Assembly: GCF_001189845.1 (NCBI RefSeq)
Contig: NZ_LFLZ01000020.1
Location: 62,001-126,000 of the forward strand
Reading direction: 5' to 3'
Source of the DNA: Bradyrhizobium tropiciagri
GTDB lineage: Bacteria; Pseudomonadota; Alphaproteobacteria; Rhizobiales; Xanthobacteraceae
Length of the DNA stretch: 64,000 nucleotides
The notes below the pieces were generated by a model, which was not told the origin of the DNA, searched no databases, and saw only the letters and a program-made list of their open reading frames with translations. This document shows, one piece after another, positions 17,696 through 26,446 of the stretch; position 1 is the first letter of the stretch, and each line of letters starts with the position of its first letter. Made by a program: the position numbers and the translations under genes.

Positions 17696-18787
17696 ATGAG
17701 TTCGCGCGCGGCCGCCAAAACCAGATCGACCGACCAGAAGGCCGACCGCCCGGCGCGGCTGCTCGCCTGGTATGATCGGCATCGCCGGACGCTGCCGTGG
17801 CGTGCGGTGGCGGGGGAGCTGGCGGATTCGTACCGCGTATGGCTGTCCGAGATCATGCTGCAGCAGACCACGGTGCGGGCGGTCGGACCTTACTTCGAGA
17901 AATTCGTGGCGCGCTGGCCCGACGTCACCGCGCTCGGCCGCGCCTCGCTCGACGACGTCCTGAGGATGTGGGCCGGGCTCGGCTATTATTCGCGGGCGCG
18001 CAATCTGCACGCCTGCGCGGTTGCGGTGACGGGCGATCATGGCGGGGTCTTTCCGGACACCGAGGAGGGCCTGCGCGCGCTGCCCGGGATCGGGCCCTAC
18101 ACGGCGGCGGCGATCGCCGCGATCGCGTTCGACCGCCGCACCATGCCTGTGGACGGCAATATCGAGCGCGTGGTCACCCGGCTCTACGCCATCGAGGAGG
18201 CGTTGCCGCAGGCCAAGCCGCAGATCAAGGAGATGGCCGCGACGTTGCTCGGCCCGGCTCGCGCCGGCGACAGTGCGCAGGCGCTGATGGATCTCGGCGC
18301 CACCATCTGCACGCCGAAGAAGCCGGCCTGCGCATTGTGTCCGCTGAATGACGATTGCGCAGGCCGCATCCGGGGCGACCAGGAAACCTTCCCGCGCAAG
18401 GCGCCGAAGAAGAGCGGCACGTTGCGCCGCGGCGCCGCCTTCGTGGTGACGCGCGGCGGCGATCTCCTGGTGCGCTCGCGCCCGGAAAAAGGCCTGCTCG
18501 GCGGCATGACCGAGGTGCCGGGATCGCAATGGCAGGCCGGGCTGGAAGATGCTGCCGCACTTGCGCAGGCGCCGGAACTCAAGGGTGTCGAGCGCTGGCA
18601 CCGCAAGGCCGGCGTCGTCACCCATGTGTTCACGCATTTCCCGCTCGAGCTCGTCGTTTACACCGCGAGCGTTGCGTCGCGGACCCGCGCGCCGGAGGGC
18701 ATGCGCTGGGTGCCGGTGGCGACGCTGGACGGCGAGGCGTTTCCGAACGTGATGCGCAAGGTTGTCGCGCACGGGCTCGATCTCTGA
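17696..18787 (+). CDS. mutY: A/G-specific adenine DNA glycosylase
   Basis: A 363-residue MutY. Catalytic Glu52 is in SEIMLQQT, the helix-hairpin-helix GIGPYTAAAI is followed by Asp153 in VDGN, and four [4Fe-4S] cysteines are at 205, 212, 215 and 221 (C-X6-C-X2-C-X5-C). A C-terminal NUDIX-like domain (about 240-360) recognises 8-oxoG. It removes adenine opposite 8-oxoguanine. The start ATG at 17696 is supported by the usual family length. It is divergent from dciA, with 141 bp between the starts. Confidence 0.96.
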   Translation: MSSRAAAKTRSTDQKADRPARLLAWYDRHRRTLPWRAVAGELADSYRVWLSEIMLQQTTVRAVGPYFEKFVARWPDVTALGRASLDDVLRMWAGLGYYSRARNLHACAVAVTGDHGGVFPDTEEGLRALPGIGPYTAAAIAAIAFDRRTMPVDGNIERVVTRLYAIEEALPQAKPQIKEMAATLLGPARAGDSAQALMDLGATICTPKKPACALCPLNDDCAGRIRGDQETFPRKAPKKSGTLRRGAAFVVTRGGDLLVRSRPEKGLLGGMTEVPGSQWQAGLEDAAALAQAPELKGVERWHRKAGVVTHVFTHFPLELVVYTASVASRTRAPEGMRWVPVATLDGEAFPNVMRKVVAHGLDL

Positions 18788-18804
18788 CGCCGGCCCATTT
18801 TTTT

Positions 18805-18880
18805 GAGCATGATCTCCGCGCTAACGCGTTCCGCGTTTGTCGCGAGGGAAAACCAGTTGCCACTTTTCCGGATCATGCTC
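18805..18880. repeat. Palindromic repeat, family G, copy 2
   Basis: GAGCATGATC at 18805 is answered by GATCATGCTC at 18871-18880, enclosing ACGCGTTCCGCG and ACTTTTCCG segments. It follows mutY directly. Confidence 0.8.
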
Positions 18881-18944
18881 TGACCTGCTGACACCATGCT
18901 GGCAGCAGTGCTCGGTTACGACCTCCGGGACAATGGAGGCCATC

Positions 18945-19364
18945 ATGATCGCAACCGCGCTCGACCACATCCCGAGACCGCCTTGCGCCAACCTGCTCGG
19001 CTGGCAGCTCGTCGATGCACGCCCGCAGGAGGGCTGGATCAGGATCGTCTTCGACGGCAAGCCGGAGTTTTGCAATCCGGCCGGTTTCGTCCAAGGCGGC
19101 ATGCTGTCATCGATGCTCGACGACACGATGGGGCCGGCGGTGTTCGTGATGACCGAGGGCAGGCTCTACACCACGACGATCACGATGACCGTGAATTTCC
19201 TCGCGCCCGCCAAGCCCGGGCCGATCACCGGCGAGGCGACGGTGACGCAGCTCGGCAAGACCATTGCCTTCGTCGAGGGCCGGCTGACCTCGGCTGAAGG
19301 CACGCTGCTCGCGACGGCGAGTAGCAGCATCCGCCTGGTGGAAGCTGCACGGGCGCTGCGGTAA
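18945..19364 (+). CDS. PaaI-type hotdog-fold thioesterase
   Basis: A 139-residue single-hotdog protein with the family segment FVQGGMLSSMLDDTMGPA, in which the Asp pair holds the likely catalytic carboxylate, and a strand-rich end TMTVNFLAPAKPGPI. It probably hydrolyses an acyl- or aryl-CoA thioester. GGAGG at 18936-18940 lies five bases before the ATG at 18945, so that start is preferred over the ATG at 18933 that overlaps the site. No pathway partner is adjacent. Confidence 0.87.
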   Translation: MIATALDHIPRPPCANLLGWQLVDARPQEGWIRIVFDGKPEFCNPAGFVQGGMLSSMLDDTMGPAVFVMTEGRLYTTTITMTVNFLAPAKPGPITGEATVTQLGKTIAFVEGRLTSAEGTLLATASSSIRLVEAARALR

Positions 19365-19387
19365 GGCGCTTGCGCTCCAGCTAATTC

Positions 19388-19493
19388 CGTCACCCTGAGG
19401 AGCGCGCATCTCGCGCGCGTCTCGAAGGGTCGACGGCCCCGCTGGTGGCCGTGCATCCTTCGAGGCTCGCTCCGCTCGCACCTCAGGATGACG
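19388..19493. repeat. Intergenic repeat, family D (CCTTCGAGG...CCTCAGGATGACG type), copy 1
   Basis: CGTCACCCTGAGGAGCGCG...CTCGAAGGGTCGACGGCC and the inverted GGCCGTGCATCCTTCGAGGC...CCTCAGGATGACGG form a long imperfect hairpin between converging genes. Three more copies are at 27403, 41099 and 44892. Confidence 0.88.
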
Positions 19494-19520
19494 GGGATAG
19501 ATTTCGCAACATAAGCAAAG

Positions 19521-20786
19521 CTAACCTGGCCGCCGCACGATCGGCGGCTTGGCGTTCAGCCCCTCGACCTGGAAGCCGGCGACGCGCTTGTAATTGGCGG
19601 CGATGTCTTCCAGCTCCTGCTGCGACAGCACGTCGGTGACGACCTTGAAGCCATCAGGCGCGCGCTCCTCGACGAGCTGCATCACCTGTTCGGGGCCGTT
19701 GCGGCGGTTCAGCATCACGAGATCGGTGGTCGCGGGCCGCCGCTCGGCCTCATAGGCCGCGAGTGCGGCCTGCGTCGCGCCATGCGCCAGGATTTCGCGC
19801 GTCAGCGTGCGCGCATCCAGAATCGCCTGCGAGGCGCCGTTGGAGCCGATCGGGTACATCGGGTGCGCGGCATCGCCCATCAGCGTGACGCGGCCGAAGG
19901 TCCATTGCGGGATCGGGTCGCGATCGACCAGCGGATATTCATAGGCATGCGGACAGTTCCGGATCAGGCCCGGCACGTCCAGCCAGTCGAAATTCCAGCT
20001 CTCGAACCACGGCAGGAACTCGTCGAGTTTTGCGGTGCGGTTGTAGTCCTCGCGGCGCCACTGATAGGTCGGAGGCATGTGACGCTCGGCGACCCAGTTG
20101 ATGTCGAACTTGCCGTCGGCGCCGGCTTCCTTCGAGATCGGGTAGCAGACGAATTTCAACGTCTCGTGGCCGGCCATGATCATGGTGCGGCCGGTCAGGA
20201 AGGCGTTGCCGCGGGTGATGCCGCGCCACAGGATGCGGCCGTTCCAGATCGGCGGCCCTTCCTGCGGATAGAGCTTCTCGCGCACCGCCGAATGGATGCC
20301 GTCGGCGGCGATCAGCACCGCGCCGTCATGGCTGCCCGCCGGCTTGCCGGTAGCGCGGTCGATGAAGTCGGCGCGGACGCCGTCCGCCGTCTCGGTCCAG
20401 CCGGTGAGGTGATGGCTGGTCAGGATGTTCGCAGCTCCCAGCCGTGCGGTCGCGGCATCGAGCAGCAGCTGTTGCAGGCGGCCGCGATGGATCGAGAATT
20501 GCGGCCATTTGTAACCGGCCTCGAGCCCGCGCGGCTCGCTCCAGATCGGCTTGCCGTGCTTGGAGAAATAGGCGAGCTCGCGGGTGCGGACCGCCGATGC
20601 GTCGAGCACGTCATGCAGGCCGAGTTCGATCAATTCGCGCACCGCATGCGGCAGCACGTTGATGCCGACGCCGAGCGGCTTTAGCTCGGGCACGCTCTCG
20701 AACACGCGGCAGGGCACCCCGATCTGATGCAGGCTGAGCGCCAGCGTCAGCCCGCCAATTCCGCCACCTGCAATGAGTACAGTCAT
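19521..20786 (-). CDS. FAD-dependent aromatic-type monooxygenase
   Basis: A 421-residue flavoprotein of the PHBH-like group. The FAD dinucleotide site IAGGGIGGL is at the N-terminus, and the flavin ribityl motif GDAAHPMYPIGSNGASQAI lies near residue 300. Such enzymes hydroxylate aromatic or heterocyclic rings with NAD(P)H; the substrate is not evident. The start ATG at 20786 lies right before the dinucleotide site. A GST-like gene is divergent, 173 bp away, and could share a role in detoxifying aromatics, but this is only proximity. Confidence 0.87.
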   Translation of the reverse strand: MTVLIAGGGIGGLTLALSLHQIGVPCRVFESVPELKPLGVGINVLPHAVRELIELGLHDVLDASAVRTRELAYFSKHGKPIWSEPRGLEAGYKWPQFSIHRGRLQQLLLDAATARLGAANILTSHHLTGWTETADGVRADFIDRATGKPAGSHDGAVLIAADGIHSAVREKLYPQEGPPIWNGRILWRGITRGNAFLTGRTMIMAGHETLKFVCYPISKEAGADGKFDINWVAERHMPPTYQWRREDYNRTAKLDEFLPWFESWNFDWLDVPGLIRNCPHAYEYPLVDRDPIPQWTFGRVTLMGDAAHPMYPIGSNGASQAILDARTLTREILAHGATQAALAAYEAERRPATTDLVMLNRRNGPEQVMQLVEERAPDGFKVVTDVLSQQELEDIAANYKRVAGFQVEGLNAKPPIVRRPG

Positions 20787-20959
20787 GAAAAGCCCTCTCG
20801 ATTGCCACGGTCATCGCACAGCGGCGGCGCCGCGGGCAAGGTCCGCGGCGGCGCGCGGGGTGGACGGCAAGGGATGCTGCCGCTAACGTCCGCCGCATCC
20901 CATAAAAAGGTAAGGGCCGGGTTCGCCACGAACCGACAAGGCCCGCAGAGGACAACGAC

Positions 20960-21580
20960 ATGCTCAAGCTCTATACCGCCCCCGGCACCTGTGCGCTCGC
21001 CTCCCACATCGCGCTGGCCGAAGCCGGCGCGCCCTATACGATCGAGCGGCTCGACTTCAAGGTCAACCAGCAGAACAGCCCGGAATATCTCAAGATCAAC
21101 CCCAAGGGCCGCGTGCCCACGCTGGTGACCGATCGCGGCGTGCTGACCGAGACCCCGGCGATGCTGGCCTACATCGCGCAGACCTATCCGCAGGCGAAGC
21201 TCGCGCCGCTCGACGACGCCTTCGCGTTCGCCAGGCTGCAGTCCTTCAATTCCTATCTTTGCTCGACGGTGCATGTCTGCCACGCCCACAAGATGCGTGG
21301 CGCGCGCTGGGCGACGCAGGAGACGTCGTTCGCCGACATGAAGACGATGATCCCGAAGACCATGGGCGCCTGCTTCAACCTGATCGAGCGCGACATGCTC
21401 ACGGGTCCCTGGGTGATGGGCGACAGCTACACGGTGGGCGACGCCTATCTCTATACACTGACGCTCTGGCTCGACGGCGACGGCGTCGACATCGCGACCT
21501 TGCCCAAGGTGAAGGCGCATCGCGCTGCGATGGAGCAGCGGCCGGCGGTGCAGAAGGTGCTGGCGGAGCAGAGGGGGTAG
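20960..21580 (+). CDS. Glutathione S-transferase (206 residues)
   Basis: The N-terminal thioredoxin-like half starts MLKLYTAPGTCALASHIAL. The Pro-Thr pair RVPTL and ETPAML mark the glutathione site, and the C-terminal helical domain ends in MEQRPAVQKVLAEQ. The TCALASH segment with a Cys after the first strand resembles beta-class bacterial GSTs. The substrate is unknown. It is divergent from the flavin monooxygenase and followed by a palindromic repeat. Confidence 0.9.
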   Translation: MLKLYTAPGTCALASHIALAEAGAPYTIERLDFKVNQQNSPEYLKINPKGRVPTLVTDRGVLTETPAMLAYIAQTYPQAKLAPLDDAFAFARLQSFNSYLCSTVHVCHAHKMRGARWATQETSFADMKTMIPKTMGACFNLIERDMLTGPWVMGDSYTVGDAYLYTLTLWLDGDGVDIATLPKVKAHRAAMEQRPAVQKVLAEQRG

Positions 21581-21594
21581 GTAACAAACTCGCT

Positions 21595-21728
21595 GTCGTC
21601 CCGGCCAAGCGAAGCGCGAGCCGGGACCCATAACCACAAATCTCGCCTGTGGCGCGACGCTGGGGCCACAGGCCTTCATCCCCAATTCACAGCTGTGGTT
21701 ATGGGTCCCGGCTTTCGCCGGGACGACG
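21595..21728. repeat. Intergenic palindromic repeat, family C, copy 3
   Basis: GTCGTCCCGGC...GCCGGGACCCATAACCACA at the left and TGTGGTTATGGGTCCCGGC...CCGGGACGAC at the right make a near-complete palindrome between a GST and a LysR gene that converge. Confidence 0.9.
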
Positions 21729-21748
21729 TCGGGGATGGACCTTGGGCC

Positions 21749-22663
21749 TCACACCTTCCCCGTCTCCAGCTCGCGTCCGGTCTCCAGCATCAGCTTGCGC
21801 AGCCAGATCGAGCCCGGATCCATCTGCGCCCGCGTTGGGTAGAACATGTGCTGCTCGTCGATCCCGGGATCGAGCGGCGGTGTCACCGTCACCAGCGACA
21901 ACTGCTTCGACAGCGCCGAGATCAGCCGGCGCGGCACGAAGGCGACGAGGTCGGTGCGCGCGGTGACGTGCAGCGCCTCGATATAGCCCGGCACCACCAG
22001 CGCGATCCGCCGCTCGATGCCCTTGCCGCGCAGCCAGGTGTCGATCAAATCCTCGTTGTGGCCGCGGATGATCACGCCGACATGCCGCGCGGCGAGGAAC
22101 GCCTCGCGCTTCCTCAGCTTCGCGCCGACCGGGTGGCCGCGCCGCACCGCGAGCGCATCGATGTCGGTGTAGAGCCGCTGGCGGTGAAAGCCCTTGAAGG
22201 AGTCGCCGATCGAGATCACGAGATCGATGGTGCGGGCGAAATCGGGGGTGAAGATCGGCGAGCTCCGCCACGGCACCACGTCGATCGTGACGTTCGGCGC
22301 CAGCCGCGTGACCTTCTCCATCAGCGGCGGCATCAACAGCTCGACCGCGAGGTCGGGCATCATCAGGCGGAAATGCCGCTCGCTGCGCGCGGCGTCGAAC
22401 TCGTCGGAGATGAACAGCGTGCGCACCTGGTCGAGCGCCTGCGCCAGCGGCGAGCGCAGCGCCTGCGCTCGCGGCGTCAGCTCCATCCGCGCGCCGTTGC
22501 GCACCAAGAGCGGATCGCCGATCAGGTCGCGCAGCCGCTGCAGCGCGTGGCTGGTCGCCGGCTGCGACAGGCTGAGCCGCATCGCGGCGCGGCTGACACT
22601 GGCGTCGCGCAGCAGGGCGTCGAGCGCGACCAGCAGGTTGAGGTCAAGCGAATTCAAATTCAT
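21749..22663 (-). CDS. LysR-family transcriptional regulator
   Basis: A 304-residue regulator with an N-terminal winged helix-turn-helix (DLNLLVALDALLRDASVSRA, then LSLSQPATSHALQRLRDL) and a periplasmic-binding-like effector domain. The start MNLNSLDLN at 22663 is chosen by family fit; the frame extends to 22744 but the extra part does not align. It is divergent from the NTF2-like gene at 22814 with a 150-bp AT-rich gap, the usual arrangement for a LysR protein controlling its neighbour. Confidence 0.92.
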   Translation of the reverse strand: MNLNSLDLNLLVALDALLRDASVSRAAMRLSLSQPATSHALQRLRDLIGDPLLVRNGARMELTPRAQALRSPLAQALDQVRTLFISDEFDAARSERHFRLMMPDLAVELLMPPLMEKVTRLAPNVTIDVVPWRSSPIFTPDFARTIDLVISIGDSFKGFHRQRLYTDIDALAVRRGHPVGAKLRKREAFLAARHVGVIIRGHNEDLIDTWLRGKGIERRIALVVPGYIEALHVTARTDLVAFVPRRLISALSKQLSLVTVTPPLDPGIDEQHMFYPTRAQMDPGSIWLRKLMLETGRELETGKV

Positions 22664-22813
22664 CAAGTGAATATATATCATATCGCCTATCGATTGGAAG
22701 AATGCGCGTCGGCGCCGCATGGTCAGGAGGCAAGGCGTTCTCACGCGTAGCGAACCGCGGTTCGCGCGCAGGAGCGCCTGAGATCACAGCCAACCGACGC
22801 AAGGAGACGCGCC

Positions 22814-23257
22814 ATGAGCGCAACCGACAACAAGAAACTGGTGCAGGAGATATTTGTGATCGCGGGCAGTCCCGATCCCGCGGTGCGCGAGAAATCGCTG
22901 TTCATGACTGTCCTTGCCGACGACGCGGTCTGGACCGTGACCGGGCAGTATTCCTGGTCGCGCACCTTCACCGGCAAGCAATCGATCATGACCGATCTGC
23001 ACGGCCATGTCCGCTCCAGGCTGGTCGAGCGCGGCCGCACCGTCGCGCATCGCATCATCGCCGATGGCGACATCGTCGTGGTCGAGGCCAAGGGCAACAA
23101 CCTCACCAAGGAAGGCCAGCGTTACGACAACGACTACTGCCTGGTGTTCCGCTTCGACGGCGGCCGGATCAAGGAGGTGCGGGAATATTGCGACTCGGTC
23201 CTGACCGAGAAAGCCCTCGGTCCGTTTCCGGCTGCCGGGGTTCGGGCGGCGGGTTGA
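22814..23257 (+). CDS. NTF2/SnoaL-like small protein, likely target of the divergent LysR
   Basis: A 147-residue protein with the alpha+beta cone layout of SnoaL/NTF2-like proteins (EKSLFMTVLADDAVWTVTG, then VVVEAKGNN...DNDYCLVFRFDGGRIKEVREYCD). AAGGAG precedes the ATG. The family includes isomerases, cyclases and dehydratases as well as non-enzymes, so the reaction cannot be named. Its divergence from a LysR gene suggests ligand-controlled expression. The stop codon overlaps the TTG of a putative DUF1127 frame. Confidence 0.82.
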   Translation: MSATDNKKLVQEIFVIAGSPDPAVREKSLFMTVLADDAVWTVTGQYSWSRTFTGKQSIMTDLHGHVRSRLVERGRTVAHRIIADGDIVVVEAKGNNLTKEGQRYDNDYCLVFRFDGGRIKEVREYCDSVLTEKALGPFPAAGVRAAG

Positions 23258-23435
23258 ACCACGGACTGCCGCAGTCCTGGCAGCGCTGGCCTGGTTCCGG
23301 CAGTGGCGCGAGAACCGGCGCTCATGGCGGCAGCTCGCCACCATGAGCGAACGCGAGCTGCAGGATATCGGCGTCTGCCGCGCCGACATCTCTCATGGTC
23401 GGCACGACCGGGGCAGGCCGTACTGGCCGCCGTAA
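23254..23435 (+). CDS. Probable DUF1127 small protein, frame broken by one base
   Basis: The frame ending at 23435 encodes ALAWFRQWRENRRSWRQL then MSERELQDIGVCRADIS, a clear DUF1127 (YjiS-like) domain, but no ATG, GTG or TTG opens it. A TTG at 23254, overlapping the previous stop (TTGA), starts MNHGLPQS in another frame. One extra base at about 23276 joins them to give about 60 residues, the usual size for this group. DUF1127 proteins are small, Arg-rich and in part RNA-binding. If the indel is not an error, the gene is broken. Confidence 0.5.
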
Positions 23436-23450
23436 TATGCGATGCGACAA

Positions 23451-23491
23451 TGCGCAGGGTGGGCAACGCGTCAGCGCGCCCACCCTGCGCA
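23451..23491. terminator. Perfect 14-bp hairpin between converging genes
   Basis: TGCGCAGGGTGGGC (23451-23464) and GCCCACCCTGCGCA (23478-23491) are exact inverted copies. It lies between the DUF1127 frame and the converging GST gene and could stop transcription from both sides, though no T-run follows. It may also be a member of another repeat family. Confidence 0.6.
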
Positions 23492-23506
23492 GCGTCCGGG
23501 GATGGC

Positions 23507-24193
23507 TTATGCCACCTTGTTCTTGAGGTGGCCGAACATGATGTCGCGGGCCGCGTCGTCCATCTCGGCCTTGAAGGTGTGCTTGTCCTTCAGCGCGATC
23601 GCGCGCGCCGCCGCCGGCCGCGCCGAGATCTCGTCGACCAGCCGCTTCACGTTCGGATATTTGGCATAGCCTTCCTCGCCGAGGATGAACGGCGCCATCC
23701 GCGCCCAGCCCCAGAATGCCATGTCGACGATGGTGTAGCTGTCGCCGACCATGTAGCGCTGTTTCGCCAGGTGATCGTCGAGGATCTTGTAGTGGCGGTG
23801 CGCCTCGTACTGATAGCGATTGTTGGCGTAGTCGAGGTCCTTCGGCGCGAAATGCTTGAAGTGCACGGCCTGGCCGGAATACGGGCCGAGGCCGGTCGCG
23901 ATGAACATCAGCCAGGACAGCGTCGCGGCGCGGTTAGCCGGGGTGTTGGCGGGCAGGAACTTGCCGTGCTCCTCGGCGAGGTAAAGCAGGATGGCGTTGC
24001 TGTCGAACACCAGCACGCCGTCATCGTCGATCGCCGGCACCTTGCCGTTCGGATTGACCTTCAGGAAATCAGGCGCGAACTGCTCGCCCTTGCGGGTGTC
24101 GACCGGGATCGCCTCGAACGGCAGGCCGGATTCTTCCAGGAACAGTGCGACCTTGTTCGGGTTCGGCGCGCCATTGAAATAGAATTTGATCAT
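23507..24193 (-). CDS. Glutathione S-transferase (228 residues)
   Basis: Starts MIKFYFNGAPNPNKVALFLE, a Gly/Asn-rich first loop seen in GstN/Ure2-like (nu class) enzymes. KVPAIDDDGVLVFDSNAIL follows, with the Pro and Ser that bind glutathione. The C-terminal helical domain has YMVGDSYTIVDMAF. AGGGAG lies upstream of the ATG at 24193; a longer frame to 24283 has no ribosome site. It is not closely similar to the GST at 20960, so it is not a recent duplicate. Confidence 0.9.
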   Translation of the reverse strand: MIKFYFNGAPNPNKVALFLEESGLPFEAIPVDTRKGEQFAPDFLKVNPNGKVPAIDDDGVLVFDSNAILLYLAEEHGKFLPANTPANRAATLSWLMFIATGLGPYSGQAVHFKHFAPKDLDYANNRYQYEAHRHYKILDDHLAKQRYMVGDSYTIVDMAFWGWARMAPFILGEEGYAKYPNVKRLVDEISARPAAARAIALKDKHTFKAEMDDAARDIMFGHLKNKVA

Positions 24194-24328
24194 GAAGTGA
24201 CTCCCTTGGTTGTTGCGACCGGCGAGACGGGACGCGGCGGGGAAGGCCGCAGACGGGTCCCTCTTGCGCAAATTTCGCCGCAACGCGCAAGCGACGAGTT
24301 TGTGAATCAGGGTCGCGTGCCGCGCCGG

Positions 24329-24655
24329 TCAGCCGGCCCAGAAGAAGCCCAGGATACCCGCGGCGACCAGCGCAATTCCCGCGAGGTCCAGCAGGGCGGC
24401 GGAGCGGGTCGCGGCATGCAGGTGTGAAAGCTGCGTCGCGCGCTCGGAGCCGCGGGCAAAGCCGTGCACGATGATCTCTTCGTTGAATTCGCCATGCGCC
24501 TCGAGGGCGAGCGTCAGCCCGACGCAGACCAGCAGGATGCCGAAGATGATCAGGCCGAAGAATCCGAGCAGGCCGATCAGCAGCATCGGAAACATGCCGA
24601 GCAGGAAGATCGGCAGCAGCGGCACCAGCAGCAAGGTCTCGGATTGTCTTCGCAT
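24329..24655 (-). CDS. Small membrane protein of unknown function
   Basis: About 108 residues with two strongly hydrophobic N-terminal segments (LLLVPLLPIFLLGMFPMLLI and GLIIFGILLVCVGLTLAL), a polar middle with several His, and a C-terminal hydrophobic segment. It has no family signature I recognise. The ATG at 24655 is chosen; a TTG at 24679 is possible, and neither has a strong ribosome site. Hydrophobic pattern and codon use support a real gene. Confidence 0.6.
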   Translation of the reverse strand: MRRQSETLLLVPLLPIFLLGMFPMLLIGLLGFFGLIIFGILLVCVGLTLALEAHGEFNEEIIVHGFARGSERATQLSHLHAATRSAALLDLAGIALVAAGILGFFWAG

Positions 24656-24752
24656 CGGGGCGACCAATCGAAACGGCAAATGACGGAGGTCAGTGTAAGC
24701 CCGCCGCCGTGGCGCAACAAGGCGGCCGCGTTCAAGACGGCGTCATTTCCCT

Positions 24753-24792
24753 CCTCATTCCGGGTTCTCGCTTCGCGAGCCCCGGAATGACG
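24753..24792. repeat. Short palindrome related to family B
   Basis: CTCATTCCGGG...CTCGCTTCGCGAG...CCCGGAATGACGG is a compact version of the family B repeat with almost no centre. It is followed 42 bp later by a family E repeat. Confidence 0.75.
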
Positions 24793-24834
24793 GAGGAGGA
24801 TAAAGTCGGCCCAGGTCTCAGAACCGTAGGATGG

Positions 24835-24907
24835 GTGGAGCGAAGCGATACCCATCGATCACACGGCGAGAAAGTGATGGGTTTCGCTTCGCTCTACCCA
24901 TCCTACG
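24835..24907. repeat. Intergenic palindromic repeat, family E (GTAGGATGGGT type), copy 1
   Basis: CGTAGGATGGGTGGAGCGAAGCG...ACCCATC and its inverse GATGGGTTTCGCTTCGCTCTACCCATCCTACG. A second full copy is at 34548 and a variant (GTAGCCCGGATG) at 28181. Confidence 0.9.
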
Positions 24908-24931
24908 CTACTGCGATGGTGGAACGCCTGC

Positions 24932-26065
24932 TCAGCCCACCGCCATCTCGGAGCGGATCTCGGCGCGCAGCTCGTCGATCAGGCGCAGGCCGGTCTTGGT
25001 CTCGACATGCCAGAACGTCCAGCCGTTGCAGGCGCCGGAGCCCTGCGCGACCGCGCCGATGCGGTGGATCGAGCCGACCTTGTCGCCGAGCATGATGGCG
25101 CCGTCGGCGCGCACCAGGGCGCCATGGCGCTTCTTGGCGTCGACCAGCTTTGCGCCGGGCACGATCATGCCGCGTTCGATCAGTTCGGAGAACGCCACGC
25201 GCGGCGCCTCGCGCGCGGTCATGAACGGCGCCAGCGTTGCTTCCGGCAGCGGTTCGATCGCGGCGATGCGGGCTTCGGCGGCAGCGGCATAGGTCCGGTC
25301 GCGCTCGAAGCCGATATAGTTGCGGCCGAGGCGCTTGGCGACGGCGCCGGTGGTTCCGGTGCCGTTGAACGGATCGATCACGAGATCGCCGGGCTTCGAC
25401 GACGACAGCAGCACGCGGGCGAGCAGTTGCTCGGGCTTCTGCGTCGGATGAACCTTCTTGCCGTCGTCGCCCTTGAGGCGCTCCTCGCCGGTGCACAGCG
25501 GGATCAGCCAGTCGGAGCGCGCCTGCACATCCTCGTTGGACGCCTTCAGCGCTTCATAGTTGAAGGTGTAGCCCTTGGCCTTCTCGTCGCGCGCGGCCCA
25601 GATCATGGTCTCGTGCGCGTTGGTGAAGCGGCGGCCGCGGAAGTTCGGCATCGGATTGGACTTGCGCCACACGATGTCGTTCAGGAGCCAGAAGCCGAGG
25701 TCCTGCATGATCGCGCCGACGCGGAAGATATTGTGATAGGAGCCGATCACCCATAGCGTTGCCGACGGCTTCATCACGCGGCGGCAGGCGAGCAGCCAGG
25801 CCCGGGTGAAATCGTCATAGGCAGCGAACGATGAGAACTTGTCCCAGTCGTCGTCGACGGCATCGACATGCGATTCGTCGGGGCGCTTGAGATCGCCCTT
25901 GAGCTGCAGATTGTAGGGAGGATCGGCGAAGACCAGGTCGACCGAGCCGGCCTGAAGCTTCGACAATTCGGCCACGCAATCGCCAATGACGATGTGGCTC
26001 GACGGGGCACTCTCAAATTTAGTGCGGGGCGCCCTTGCAGACGCCCCGCGACGCGACACTACCAT
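24932..26065 (-). CDS. ccrM: CcrM-type adenine DNA methyltransferase (GANTC)
   Basis: A 377-residue beta-class N6-adenine methyltransferase. The catalytic DPPY is at residues 48-51, before the SAM-binding FNGTGTTG at 233-240, the beta-class order. The C-terminal extension after residue 270 is typical of CcrM and contributes to DNA recognition. CcrM methylates GANTC late in the cell cycle and is essential in several alphaproteobacteria. Two GACTC sites lie within 20 bp upstream of the ATG, and a CtrA-like half-matched site lies about 90 bp upstream, consistent with cell-cycle control. Confidence 0.95.
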   Translation of the reverse strand: MVVSRRGASARAPRTKFESAPSSHIVIGDCVAELSKLQAGSVDLVFADPPYNLQLKGDLKRPDESHVDAVDDDWDKFSSFAAYDDFTRAWLLACRRVMKPSATLWVIGSYHNIFRVGAIMQDLGFWLLNDIVWRKSNPMPNFRGRRFTNAHETMIWAARDEKAKGYTFNYEALKASNEDVQARSDWLIPLCTGEERLKGDDGKKVHPTQKPEQLLARVLLSSSKPGDLVIDPFNGTGTTGAVAKRLGRNYIGFERDRTYAAAAEARIAAIEPLPEATLAPFMTAREAPRVAFSELIERGMIVPGAKLVDAKKRHGALVRADGAIMLGDKVGSIHRIGAVAQGSGACNGWTFWHVETKTGLRLIDELRAEIRSEMAVG

Positions 26066-26161
26066 GACTCAAGAACTCTGACTCAGGCGACGCTGTCGGC
26101 GACGCGGGACTAAACAACCGACTGGCGTCACATTGACCCGGCAAAGTAAAAATCGACTTAA
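26066..26161 (-). promoter_or_regulatory. ccrM upstream region with GANTC sites and a CtrA-like motif
   Basis: GACTC occurs at 26066-26070 and 26081-26085, right in front of the ccrM start. On the minus strand TTAA-N7-TTTA (26161 down to 26147) is one base from the CtrA consensus TTAA-N7-TTAA. Methylation-sensitive CtrA control of ccrM is established in Caulobacter; it is inferred here. The remainder of the 380-bp gap to 26446 shows no gene. Confidence 0.5.
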
Positions 26162-26446
26162 TTGGAAATGTTCATGCAAAAGATTGCAGCATCTTTCGAA
26201 CGACCTGGCGCATTGTCGTTGGCGTTGTGCTGCAACATCAGCGCGTTCTGCAAAAAATTTTGCGGATCATCAAACCGGCACGATTCGGCCGGTAAATCGG
26301 CCGGCGTTTGCAGTGTTCGCGGCGCAAAGGATGCGCGTGCAACGGGCTAGGCAATTTTTGCCGGGCAGGATATTGATTAACAGAATGGAAATTTTAGGTT
26401 GGTGTGTCCCGCAATGGGTCGCCGACGGGAATGAAGGGAAACCGCC

